NCBI RefSeq assembly: GCF_001422485.1
Contig: NZ_LMNF01000004.1
Location: 380,377-435,810, forward strand
Length of the DNA: 55,434 bases
Source: Agreia sp. Leaf283
GTDB lineage: Bacteria; Actinomycetota; Actinomycetes; Actinomycetales; Microbacteriaceae
Direction: 5' to 3'
In this document: positions 23,882 to 33,350 of the stretch, one piece after another
How positions within the stretch are numbered: the first letter of the stretch is position 1
Layout: each line of letters starts with the position of its first letter
Program-made: the position numbers and the translations under genes
Notes under the pieces: model-generated
Databases searched by the model: none
The model's input: the letters and a program-made list of their open reading frames with translations, nothing else
Told to the model about the DNA's origin: nothing

Positions 23882-25546
23882 CTACTGAGCCGCGGTCTTG
23901 TGAGCGCTGGCCACTGAGATCGGGTTGACGATCGACAGGAGCTCGCTGGGCTTCGTCACGAAGCCCTCCCACTCTGAACTGTGCGCGAAGTAAAGGTTCT
24001 GCGTGTACATGATGTTGTCGTAGACCTCATCGTGCACGATCTTCGCGGCATCCCGCATGATCGAGATCTTCTCGTCGGAGTCGGCCGTGACGGCCGCCTT
24101 CGCGATGAGCTCGTTCAGCTCGGGATCGTCGACCAGTGTGTAGTTGATCGCCCCACCGGGGAGGTAGGAGAGCGTGAAGTTGGTGACCGGGTCATCCATG
24201 ATCGCGAAGTTGCCCGCGTAGATGTCGTAGTCGCCGTCGTTCGTCTGGGCGAGGTAGGTGTTGCGCTCCGTGCCCTGAAGCTCGATCGTGATGCCGGCCT
24301 CTGCCGCCGAGTCCTTCACCAGCTGCGCCCACTGGCTCGTCACGCTGTCCTGCAGCGAGTAGATGAGCCGGAACGAGACGGGGAAGTTGCCCGAGGCGTC
24401 TGCCGTGTAACCGGCCGACTCCATGAGCTCACGCGACTTGTCGACGTCGAAGTCGTATTCCTTGATCGACTTGTCGTAGTAGTCGCTCAGAACCGGCATC
24501 AGCGGGCTGGAGCCCGTCGAGACGGCCTGGCCCTGCAGAACGACGGTGCGGATGGCGTCGTAGTCGACGGCGTGGGCGAGTGCCTGGCGCACCTCGGTCT
24601 TCGCGAGGTCGGGGTTCGTCATGTTGTAGGTCATGTGGGCGTATCCGAGCCCCACGACCTCTTCCACGGTGATCCCGTCGGTGGCCTTCAGCTGCTCGAC
24701 CTGGGCCGGCGGCAGGGCGTTCGCGATCACGTCGACCTCGCCCGACTGCAGGGCGAGGATCTCGGTGTTCACGTCGGGGAAGACGCGGTAGACGACCTTC
24801 GCCGCCACCGGTGTGCCGCCCTCGACGAGCGGGTACTCGTCGACGCGATCCATCGAGTAGCTCTGACCGACCTGCACGTCGGTCAGCAGGTACGGGCCTG
24901 CCGACACCCAGCCGCCGTCGCTTCCGTCGTTGGCGAACGTCGCCACCGACTCGGCCTTCTCGAACACGTGCTGCGGAACCACGTTGCCCCAGAAGCCGAT
25001 CTCCTCGACGATCGAGGTGTCGGGCGTGGCCAGGGTGATCTCGACACGGGTGTCCGAGACCGCCTCTGCCGAGACGAAGTTGGCCAGCTGGCCGTAGAAG
25101 GTGCCCGAGGGCGCGTCCTTCTTCACGGCGTTCATGGTCCACGCCACGTCTTCGGCGGTGACGGGCTCGCCGTCGCTCCACGTCATGTCGTCGCGGATCT
25201 CGTAGAAACCGGTCAGCTCGTCGACGTAGCCCCACTCGGTGGCGAGCTGCGGCTCCTTCTTTCCGTCGTCGGCGATCGACAGCAGGTGCGGGTACATGAG
25301 GTTCGTGACCCAGTAGTCGCTTCGGCTGTTTCCGATGAGCGGGTTGTAGTTCACGACGTCGGTGGTCGTCGCGATGGTGAGCGTGTCGTTGCCGGCCTCG
25401 ACCGGACCCGTCGACGCCTCGGGCGCCGACGGTGCGCAGGCGCTCAAGACGAACGTGATGGCCGCGGCGGCCGTCACGAGCGTGAGCACCCTGCCCCTTC
25501 GTCGCCCTGTGCGCATGGTGCCTCTGCGCGTGCTGTGATTGTGCAT
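23882..25546 (-). CDS. Peptide/amide ABC transporter substrate-binding lipoprotein
   Basis: 554 aa from ATG 25546, supported by AGGAGG 10 bp upstream; ATG 25516 (AGAGG close by) would drop ten residues. The Arg-rich N-terminus and hydrophobic core end in a lipobox LSAC (Cys37), so the protein is membrane-anchored outside the cell. It belongs to family 5 solute-binding proteins: TLTIATTTDVVNYNPL, then LATEWGYVDE and WSDGEPVTAEDVAWTMNAV. These bind oligopeptides, nickel chelates or other small ligands. The start overlaps the dipeptidase stop by one base. Confidence 0.9.
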   Translation of the reverse strand: MHNHSTRRGTMRTGRRRGRVLTLVTAAAAITFVLSACAPSAPEASTGPVEAGNDTLTIATTTDVVNYNPLIGNSRSDYWVTNLMYPHLLSIADDGKKEPQLATEWGYVDELTGFYEIRDDMTWSDGEPVTAEDVAWTMNAVKKDAPSGTFYGQLANFVSAEAVSDTRVEITLATPDTSIVEEIGFWGNVVPQHVFEKAESVATFANDGSDGGWVSAGPYLLTDVQVGQSYSMDRVDEYPLVEGGTPVAAKVVYRVFPDVNTEILALQSGEVDVIANALPPAQVEQLKATDGITVEEVVGLGYAHMTYNMTNPDLAKTEVRQALAHAVDYDAIRTVVLQGQAVSTGSSPLMPVLSDYYDKSIKEYDFDVDKSRELMESAGYTADASGNFPVSFRLIYSLQDSVTSQWAQLVKDSAAEAGITIELQGTERNTYLAQTNDGDYDIYAGNFAIMDDPVTNFTLSYLPGGAINYTLVDDPELNELIAKAAVTADSDEKISIMRDAAKIVHDEVYDNIMYTQNLYFAHSSEWEGFVTKPSELLSIVNPISVASAHKTAAQ

Positions 25547-26754
25547 CAAACCCAAACCTCCTCTAGGACCCGCAAGGTGTTTCCTCCTACGACGGCGCGG
25601 ATTTCGTCGTCGGAGTAGTTGTGCTTCACAAGCCAGCCGATGATGTTGTAGAACTCCTCGGCGGGGTTCTCGACGCCGTCCACATAGGGGACCTTGTCGA
25701 AGGTGACACCGCCGTGCGCCTGTCCGAGCGACAGGTTGCCGGCGAAGGCATCGTGCAGTCCGACGTGGTCGCCGAACAGCGTGTCGGGGCCGAAGCTCAC
25801 GTGCTCGAGCCCGACCAGGTCGACGCAGTACTGGAAGTGGTCCATGACCGAGTCGAGCGAGTGCAGGGGGTGGTTCGGCGAGAGCGTCGTGTGCGGTGCG
25901 GCCTCGATGCCGATGACACCTCCGCGCTTGGCGCACTCGATGATGGTCTCGTCGGTCTTCATGCGGTTCGTCGGCCACAGGCCGCGCGCTCCGGCGTGCG
26001 TGATGAAGACGGGCTTGGTGGATGCCTTGATCGTGTCGACGCAGGTGCGGTCGCCCGAGTGGGAGATGTCGATGGCGATGCCGAGCTTGTTCATGCGGGC
26101 CACGGCGCGCTCGCCGAAGTAGGTAAGGCCTCCGTCGCCGCGCTCCTTGAGGCCCGATCCGAGCATGTTTGCCTCGGAGTAGGCGATGCCCATCTGGCGC
26201 ACGCCGAACCCGTAGAGAACGTCGAGGCGGTCGACCTCGTTCTCGATCATCGTCGACGCCTCGAGGGCGAACACGTGCGCGATCTTGCCGTTCTCCTTCG
26301 CGTACTGGATGTCTTTCAGCGTCTCGCCCTTGATGACGTAGTCCTGGTGGGCGAGGTCCGCCATGCGCACTCCGAGGTCGAAGAGCACATCCTGGTATTT
26401 CCATCCGGCTTCGCTCGAGATGCAGCAGGTGCCGTCCATACCATTGTCGAACACGGCGGTGAGGCCCGAGCGCGCGAGGCCTGCGTAGCCCGTGGGTTCG
26501 CGGCCGTACCGGATGCTGTCCTTCACCTCGTCCATGTTCTTGGGGAAGACCTGCACGTGGTCGTGCAGCGAGATGACGGTCTCCTCGCGCAGCAGCGTGG
26601 TGGTGCGTTCCTTCTCGGCGTCACTCAGGTCGAGTCCGGCATAGGCCGGAACGCGGCCGATCTGCTCGGCATACTCGAAGGTGTGGTAATCCTTGCCGGC
26701 CTCCAGGTAGTCGTAGGCGGTGTAACCGGTGTAGCCCTCTGCGGGATCAAGCAC
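25546..26754 (-). CDS. M19-family (renal-dipeptidase-like) hydrolase
   Basis: 402 aa from GTG 26754, with AAGGAG 7 bp upstream. It matches the M19 fold: bridging Glu in FALEAST, His in DISHSG, His in FITHAGARGL, and the end VVGGNTLRVLEEVW. The first metal motif reads SLHDHV where the family normally has HxD (as in DTHND), so the second ligand may be His in place of Asp. Substrates in the family are dipeptides, D-amino-acyl dipeptides and some lactams. It is first gene of the minus-strand transcript and probably acts on imported substrates. Confidence 0.88.
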   Translation of the reverse strand: MLDPAEGYTGYTAYDYLEAGKDYHTFEYAEQIGRVPAYAGLDLSDAEKERTTTLLREETVISLHDHVQVFPKNMDEVKDSIRYGREPTGYAGLARSGLTAVFDNGMDGTCCISSEAGWKYQDVLFDLGVRMADLAHQDYVIKGETLKDIQYAKENGKIAHVFALEASTMIENEVDRLDVLYGFGVRQMGIAYSEANMLGSGLKERGDGGLTYFGERAVARMNKLGIAIDISHSGDRTCVDTIKASTKPVFITHAGARGLWPTNRMKTDETIIECAKRGGVIGIEAAPHTTLSPNHPLHSLDSVMDHFQYCVDLVGLEHVSFGPDTLFGDHVGLHDAFAGNLSLGQAHGGVTFDKVPYVDGVENPAEEFYNIIGWLVKHNYSDDEIRAVVGGNTLRVLEEVWV

Positions 26755-26866
26755 TCGCGATCTCCTTCACGTCGTGGTTCTGTTCGGGATCGCGCGCTTT
26801 TGTCATGATTTCGAGGTCATGGTGCGACAACAAGGCGTCCCGAATGCCAATATGGGCGATATCCGG

Positions 26867-26884
26867 CTTGGATGTCAATCCAAG
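26867..26884. promoter_or_regulatory. Perfect palindromic operator candidate between divergent transport genes
   Basis: CTTGGAT and ATCCAAG form a perfect 7-bp inverted repeat with a 4-bp spacer, in the 178-bp gap between the dipeptidase start (26754) and oppD (26933). It is well placed to control both directions. The double AsnC regulator of this cluster is the obvious candidate ligand-responsive factor; the match to an AsnC consensus has not been tested. Confidence 0.55.
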
Positions 26885-26932
26885 TGAGCGGATTCGGCAT
26901 AGATTTATTACGCTTGAAACATTCCGGTAACG

Positions 26933-27953
<1,021 letters not shown>

Positions 27954-27970
<17 letters not shown>

Positions 27971-29054
27971 GCCCGTTCTCGACCCGCTCTTCTCCACGCC
28001 CATCACCGAGCGCAAGCTCGTGCTCGAGGCGCGTGACCTGCGCCGCACGTTCACGAGCGGATCGCGGCTCAACCCCACGAAGGTCTCGGCCGTCGACGGC
28101 GTGAGCCTGCAGCTGCACGCGGGCGAGACCCTCGGCATCGTGGGCGAATCGGGCTGTGGAAAGTCGACGCTGGCCCGCATGCTCGTCGGCCTCGAGCGCC
28201 CCGACGGCGGCACGCTCACCTACCACGGCACCGACGTGACCCGCGCGAGGCGCAGCGACCGGCGCCTGCTGCGCACCGGCGTGCAGATGATCTTCCAAGA
28301 CCCCTACACGTCGCTCGACCCCCGGATGTCGGTGGGCGACATCATCGCGGAGCCCATGGCGGCGACACGGTCGGCTTCTCCCGCCGCGCGCCGCGAACGG
28401 GTCGCCGAACTGCTCGGCCTCGTGGGCCTCGCGCCCGACATGATGTCGCGCTATCCGCACCAGTTCTCGGGAGGGCAGCGCCAGCGCATCGGCATCGCCC
28501 GGGCGCTGGCGCTCGACCCCGACGTGCTCGTGTGCGACGAGGCGGTCTCGGCGCTCGACGTCTCGGTGCAGGCCCAGGTCATCAACCTGCTGGGCGAGCT
28601 GCAGCGCCGACTCGGCGTGGCCATCATGTTCATCGCGCACGACCTCTCGGTAGTGCGGCACATCGCCGACAACGTCGCCGTCATGTACCTCGGCCGCATA
28701 GCGGAGCAGGGCGACACGGATACGGTCTACGGCTCGCCCGCGCACCCGTACACCCAGGCGCTGCTCTCGGCCACGCCGTCGCACAGCCGTGCCGATCGCG
28801 GCAAGCTCGCGCGCCGTCGCATCCTGTCTGGCGAGCCGCCGTCGCCGGTGAACCCGCCCACGGGCTGCCGGTTCAACCCGCGCTGCTGGCTGGCGACCGA
28901 TGAGTGCCGCACCACGCAGCCCCCGCTCCGCGAGGTCGCGGCGACGTCTGCGACCGCCGCAGCGGATCTGGGCCTGCGCCCGGTGGGCGAGTCGCGAGTG
29001 GTGGCCTGCCACCACGCGGAGAAGGCGCTGCAGGAAGCCGCCCTCGCCGGCTAG
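27954..29054 (+). CDS. Oligopeptide ABC transporter ATPase OppF/DppF
   Basis: 366 aa from ATG 27954. ABC motifs: Walker A GESGCGKST, signature FSGGQRQR, Walker B VLVCDEAVSALD. The OppF-type C-terminus has GCRFNPRC and VACHHAE. It pairs with OppD to form the heterodimeric ATPase. It ends the plus-strand unit; no clear terminator hairpin follows before the lipoprotein gene 51 bp on. Confidence 0.9.
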
Positions 29055-29105
29055 TGATTCCGATCGTGACGAGACCTGACGTTTCATCGTGAGTAGCTTT
29101 GTCAT

Positions 29106-29696
29106 ATGAGAACGCTCAAAATCGCTTCCACAGTCGCGTTGAGTCTTGCTCTCGCGACCTCGTTTGTCGGATGCGCAGCCGAGGGATCGTCCCCCACGCC
29201 CTCCAGCGCCGGCAGTTCGTCGCCGGGCGAAAGCCAGGGCAGCGCTTCGGCGACCGGCGCGCCCACACCGACTGCCACCGAGCCCGCGTGCGACACGATC
29301 GACTCCAACGCCGTCGTTCTGGCCGCGGTCAGGACCTTGCCCGCCCCCGAGGGACTCGAGAGTGCCAAGTGGGACGAATCGAATGTCGACACGACCGGTT
29401 TCGATCCGTGTGCGGAGCTCTCCTGGGCCGTCGTCTCGCTCGAGATGGCGACCGTCAGCTCACCGACCGCGGTATTGCTCTTCCACGATGGTTCGTATCT
29501 CGGAACGACGACCTCGGAGGAGTACGGCTTCACGCCCCGCGTGGAACGCACTGCACCCGGCGCGATCAGCGTGACCTACCCCTTCGTGCAGGGCAACGAG
29601 TCGAACGCGGAGGCCAGCGGTCGCGCAACCGCGAGCTACACGTGGAACGACGCCACGCAGAGCGTCGACATGGCCGGCGAAACGCCTCCCGCCTAG
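29106..29696 (+). CDS. LppP/LprE-like lipoprotein
   Basis: 196 aa. The signal peptide ends in SFVGC (Cys23), followed by a Ser/Pro/Gly/Thr-rich linker of about 35 residues. The folded part holds two cysteines, CDTIDSN and DPCAELSW, then SPTAVLLFHDGSYLGT and YPFVQGNESNAEASGR. This order fits the LppP/LprE lipoproteins of mycobacteria and relatives, whose role is not established. It stands alone. Confidence 0.72.
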   Translation: MRTLKIASTVALSLALATSFVGCAAEGSSPTPSSAGSSSPGESQGSASATGAPTPTATEPACDTIDSNAVVLAAVRTLPAPEGLESAKWDESNVDTTGFDPCAELSWAVVSLEMATVSSPTAVLLFHDGSYLGTTTSEEYGFTPRVERTAPGAISVTYPFVQGNESNAEASGRATASYTWNDATQSVDMAGETPPA

Positions 29697-29794
29697 GGAA
29701 GGCGGTCGAGAGAGGACGCCCGAGCGCGCCTCGTCCGGGCGAACGCGCGCGTAGAGACGGCGCGCTCGCCCGAAAACGGCGCGCTCGCGGCCGG

Positions 29795-30310
29795 TCAGCC
29801 GAGCGGGAGCGCCATCTCCAGCTCGTTCTGCGTGCGGTCGAGGGGGTAGGGGATCGTCCTGCCCGTGGTCACGTATCCGCGTCGGGCGTAGAAGGCCTGC
29901 GCGCGCGGATTCTGCTCGTGCACGTGCAGCAGCAGCCTGCCCTCGGGGACCGCGGCGCGCACCCATGCCTCCACGCCGTCGAGCAGCGCATCCGTGAGGC
30001 CCTTCGCCGGACCTCGCCAGGCGGGAGTCACGTAGACGCTGACCAGCATCGCATCGCCCTTGCCGTCGAGGTAGGCGCCCATGGTTCCGAGCCAGGCGCC
30101 TGTCGACGGGTCGACGGCGGCCAGGCCGAGGCTGCCTTCGCGCGTGGTGCGCGCCGCCCGGAAGCGCCACTCCTGTTCGGGCTCACGCCGCGCGTTCTCC
30201 AGGGTCTCGAGAAATGCCAAGGGGGTGTCGGCGAGCATCTCGAGCCGGAGTTCGCGCATGCGCGGCCAGTCGTCCTCGGCGATGCGCACGATATCGAAGC
30301 CTGATTCCAC
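29795..30310 (-). CDS. GNAT-family N-acetyltransferase
   Basis: 171 aa from GTG 30310. The GNAT core is visible: WLGTMGAYLDGKG, the acceptor strand MLVSVYVTPAWRGPAKGLTD (pyrophosphate-binding loop of acetyl-CoA) and the C-terminal LHVHEQNPRAQAFYARRGYV. The acceptor is unknown. It lies alone, divergent from the next hydrolase gene by 120 bp. Confidence 0.86.
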   Translation of the reverse strand: MESGFDIVRIAEDDWPRMRELRLEMLADTPLAFLETLENARREPEQEWRFRAARTTREGSLGLAAVDPSTGAWLGTMGAYLDGKGDAMLVSVYVTPAWRGPAKGLTDALLDGVEAWVRAAVPEGRLLLHVHEQNPRAQAFYARRGYVTTGRTIPYPLDRTQNELEMALPLG

Positions 30311-30430
30311 CGGGCGAGAGTAGCGGGCCGGCCCGCGGTGCGCAACCGGGTCGCCGCCTCCCATCCGATGACAGAGGGCGTCCGAATCACCCTCCGAGAC
30401 GCCCGACGATGGGCGCGGAAAGGCACCACC

Positions 30431-31267
30431 ATGACAGAGATCACTGCTCACCACGGACTCCTGAACGACACGAAGCTGCACGTCGACGACACCGGCGGAT
30501 CGGGCCGACCCGTCGTGCTCATCCACGGCTGGCCGCTCAGCGGCGAATCGTGGAAGTACCAGGTCGGCGCGCTCCAGGCCGCGGGCTACCGCGTCGTCAC
30601 CTACGACCGACGAGGCTTCGGACGCAGCGACAAGCCGCTCACCGGCTACGACTACAACACCCTCACCGACGACCTGCAGGCGGTGCTCGAAGCACTCGAC
30701 CTGAGCGACGTCACTCTCGTGGGCTTCTCGATGGGCGGCGGCGAGGCTGCGCGCTGCTTCACGAAGTTCGGGGCGGAGCGCATCCACAGCGTCGTCTTCG
30801 CGTCGGCCGTGCCGCCGTACCTGCTGCAGACACCCGGCAACCCGGATGGACCCCTCACCGCCGCGCTCGCCGCGAAGATGACGGCAGGCCTCACCGCGAA
30901 CCAGGAGTCGTTCTACGAGGACTTCACGACGCAGTTCTTCTCGGTCGACGAGAAACTGGTCGTGACCGAGGAGCAGCGCCAGGAGGCCCTGGCGCTCGCG
31001 CTGCAGTCGTCGAAGGTCGCCGCGCTCGAGGCGATGGCGTCGTTCGCGAGCACCGACTTCCGCGACGACCTGCCGAACGTCACGGTGCCCGCGCTGGTCA
31101 TCCACGGCGACGGCGACGCAACGGTTCCGTTCGAGGGGTCGGGCGAGCGCACGCACGCCGCGCTCGCGAACTCCGAGCTGCACGTGGTCGCGGGCGGCCC
31201 CCACGGAGTGAACGTGAGTCACGCCGACGAGTGGAACCGGGTCGTCATCGACTTCCTGGCGAAGTAG
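30431..31267 (+). CDS. Alpha/beta hydrolase, non-heme chloroperoxidase/arylesterase type
   Basis: 278 aa from ATG 30431 with GGAAAGG upstream. HGWPLSGESW contains the oxyanion region, the strand motif is YDRRGFGRSDKPLTGYDY, the nucleophile Ser lies in GFSMGGGE, the acid in HGDGDATVPF, and His in GGPHGVNV. This is the usual layout of cofactor-free haloperoxidases, which are mainly esterases or perhydrolases. The physiological substrate is unknown. Downstream lies a strong inverted repeat shared with a convergent gene. Confidence 0.88.
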   Translation: MTEITAHHGLLNDTKLHVDDTGGSGRPVVLIHGWPLSGESWKYQVGALQAAGYRVVTYDRRGFGRSDKPLTGYDYNTLTDDLQAVLEALDLSDVTLVGFSMGGGEAARCFTKFGAERIHSVVFASAVPPYLLQTPGNPDGPLTAALAAKMTAGLTANQESFYEDFTTQFFSVDEKLVVTEEQRQEALALALQSSKVAALEAMASFASTDFRDDLPNVTVPALVIHGDGDATVPFEGSGERTHAALANSELHVVAGGPHGVNVSHADEWNRVVIDFLAK

Positions 31268-31280
31268 CGCCGCTCGCTCG

Positions 31281-31343
31281 AACGCGGGTGTTCTCGCCCC
31301 GCGCGCCGGTTCTGCCGCCGCGCAGCGCGGGACCACCCGCGTT
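31281..31343. terminator. Convergent hairpin, possible bidirectional terminator
   Basis: AACGCGGGTG (31281-31290) pairs perfectly with CACCCGCGTT (31334-31343), with further GC-rich pairing inside. It lies between the hydrolase stop and the DUF3253 stop. No T run is obvious, so the terminator role is inferred from position. Confidence 0.5.
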
Positions 31344-31348
31344 TGGCG

Positions 31349-31618
31349 TCACGGGCGAAGGCGACGGATGCGGATGGGTCCGCGCGCGGCAGCCAGGTCG
31401 ACCGGCTCGCCGCCCTGGGTGATCTCGACCTCGCCGCGGGCGACCAGCCTCGAGGCTGCGCTGCGCGACGCATCCATCAGCCCGCGCCAGTCGTCGTCGC
31501 CGACGGCCCGTGCGGCATCCGACGGGCAGATCGTCGAGGTGGGCGCGCGCTTCTCGAGCAGCTCGAGGATCTTCGCCTCGAGGCGCTCGTCGATGTCTGG
31601 GGTCTGATATGCGGGCAT
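31349..31618 (-). CDS. DUF3253-family small protein
   Basis: 89 aa from ATG 31618. The pattern LEAKILELLEKR, TICPSDAARAVG, WRGLMDASRSAASRLVARGE and VEITQGGEPVD, ending in GPIRIRR, matches DUF3253, small winged-helix-like proteins of unknown role. It could bind DNA, but that is not shown. Confidence 0.82.
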   Translation of the reverse strand: MPAYQTPDIDERLEAKILELLEKRAPTSTICPSDAARAVGDDDWRGLMDASRSAASRLVARGEVEITQGGEPVDLAAARGPIRIRRLRP

Positions 31619-31662
31619 GCGTCCAGTCTGCGCGTGTGCGTCTGGAGGCGTAGGGGGGTTGC

Positions 31663-32262
31663 TCAGGCCGGCAGCGGCCACCACGACGGCAGGAACACGC
31701 GGTAGGCCGACATGAAGGCGGCGGTGCTGCGCGGTATCGGGGTCGACAACCACACGTCGAGCGCGCCCACCGTGCCGTCGGCGATGAAGCGGGCCGCGGC
31801 ATCCGCCACGAAGCCCGCGGGCAGGATGCTCGACGACTGGGGCACGGTGAGCGCGTGCCGTTCGAGGAGCAGCTCGATCGATCCGGCGAAGTGCTGGCTC
31901 AGCAGCGGCTGCAGGCTCGCCGATCCGCTGCCCTCGCCCAGCCCCCGGGTGTAGATGGCATCGTGCGAGTCGACGTGCTCGAGAACCGCGATGGTCACCC
32001 GCTCGATGGCCTCGGATGCCTGCGGCCCGGTATCGAAGTCGGCCTCGCCGAGATAGTGGTCGCGGATCTCGTCGAGTTCGTCGCGAAGCACCCCCTCGAG
32101 CAGGCCGACGGGCGACGTGGCGTGCTGGTAGAAGGTGGACCGGTTGATCCCCGCGGCTTTGGCGATCTCCGATGCGGTGATCTCGCTTGCCGGCCGCTCC
32201 GACGCCAGCGCCAGCACGACGGAGGCGAGCTTGGCGCGGGTCTTGATCTGGCGGGAGTCCAT
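31663..32262 (-). CDS. TetR-family transcriptional regulator
   Basis: 199 aa from ATG 32262. The N-terminal helix-turn-helix is ITASEIAKAAGINRSTFYQH (about residues 28-47), and the rest is a helical ligand domain. It stands divergent from the zinc uptake operon, 148 bp away, with the Zur box between, but nothing indicates that it controls zinc genes; more likely it regulates an unlinked target. Confidence 0.87.
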   Translation of the reverse strand: MDSRQIKTRAKLASVVLALASERPASEITASEIAKAAGINRSTFYQHATSPVGLLEGVLRDELDEIRDHYLGEADFDTGPQASEAIERVTIAVLEHVDSHDAIYTRGLGEGSGSASLQPLLSQHFAGSIELLLERHALTVPQSSSILPAGFVADAAARFIADGTVGALDVWLSTPIPRSTAAFMSAYRVFLPSWWPLPA

Positions 32263-32335
32263 GCAGTGATCATAGGAGCGGATTCGCGCTGCCGACCGGT
32301 CGGCGACGAGACCGGGCGTCTCATGACTATCTGTT

Positions 32336-32352
32336 TTGACAATCATTATCAA
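32336..32352. promoter_or_regulatory. Zur box before znuA
   Basis: TTGACAATCATTATCAA is a near-perfect palindrome and matches the Fur/Zur operator pattern (TGAnAATnATTnTCA). It lies 59 bp before the znuA start, in a position where Zur with zinc would block transcription of the importer. Confidence 0.8.
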
Positions 32353-32410
32353 TAAGGCTACTTTCGAGAAGACCCGAATCGCATCCGACTTAGAACGGCT
32401 CACCCTTCCC

Positions 32411-33340
32411 GTGAAGAAACTCCTCACCCTCACCACCCTCGCCGCGGCCACCGCACTGGCGCTCTCCGGCTGCGCGTCCGCATCCACAGATGCCGGAGCG
32501 ACCGACGACCCGACGAACGAGTCGGGCGTGCGCATCGTCGCCTCGACCAACGTCTACGGCGACATCGCGGAGCAGATCGGCGGAGACCGAGTGAGCGTCA
32601 CGTCGATCATCGATAGCCCCGATAAGGACCCGCACGAGTACGAGGCCGACGCCCGCACCCAGCTCTCCCTCTCGAAGGCGCAGCTCGTGATAGAGAACGG
32701 CGGCGGCTACGACGACTTCGTCGACACCATGCTCTCGGCTGCCGATAACAAGATCGCCCCCGTGCTGAACGCGGCCGACATCTCGGGCTACGACGAGGAG
32801 CCCGCCGAGGGCGAGTTCAACGAGCACATGTGGTACGACTTCCCCACCGTGCAGAAGCTCTCCGACGAGCTCGTGAACCAGCTCAGCGCGATCGACCCCG
32901 AGGGTGCCGAGACCTACGAGAAGAACGCCGAGACGTTCGACTCGCAGCTCGCCGCGCTCGAGCAGCAGGAGAAGGACATCAAGGCCTCGTTCGACCAGAC
33001 CGGCGTCGCGATCACCGAGCCCGTGCCGCTCTACATGCTCGAGGCCGCCGGCCTCGTGAACAAGACGCCGGATGCCTTCAGTGAGGCGATCGAAGAGGGT
33101 ACAGACGTTCCCGCCGACGTTCTCAAGCAGACCCAGGAGCTGTTCTCCTCGGGTGCGGTGAAGGCACTGGTCTACAACGAGCAGACCTCGGGGGCCCAGA
33201 CCGAGCTCGTGCTGAAAGCGGCGAAGGACGCGGGGGTGCCGGTCGTTCCCGTCACCGAGACCCTTCCCGACGGCACCGACTACATCAGCTGGATGACGAC
33301 GAACCTCAACGCGCTTCAGGGCGCGCTCAGCGGCAAGTAG
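32411..33340 (+). CDS. znuA: Zinc ABC transporter binding lipoprotein ZnuA
   Basis: 309 aa from GTG 32411; the reading frame is open back to the Zur box but the signal peptide starts here (KKLLTLTTLAAATALALSGC, lipobox Cys21). Cluster A-I metal-binding fold: His75 in DPHEY and His139 in EHMWYD are likely zinc ligands, and an acidic ligand is probable near the C-terminus (ETLPDGTDYISWM). The His-rich loop of many ZnuA proteins is missing; a His-rich tail occurs on ZnuC instead. Confidence 0.9.
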   Translation: MKKLLTLTTLAAATALALSGCASASTDAGATDDPTNESGVRIVASTNVYGDIAEQIGGDRVSVTSIIDSPDKDPHEYEADARTQLSLSKAQLVIENGGGYDDFVDTMLSAADNKIAPVLNAADISGYDEEPAEGEFNEHMWYDFPTVQKLSDELVNQLSAIDPEGAETYEKNAETFDSQLAALEQQEKDIKASFDQTGVAITEPVPLYMLEAAGLVNKTPDAFSEAIEEGTDVPADVLKQTQELFSSGAVKALVYNEQTSGAQTELVLKAAKDAGVPVVPVTETLPDGTDYISWMTTNLNALQGALSGK

Positions 33341-33350
33341 TCTTCACCGA

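Noticed and set aside
21978-23972. Long fused permease frame
   Set aside because: The upstream part is out of frame with dppB; dppC starts at 22901 with ATGA coupling.
23882-26404. 840-codon minus-strand frame
   Set aside because: The upstream two-thirds are out of frame with the dipeptidase gene; the real lipoprotein gene starts at 25546.
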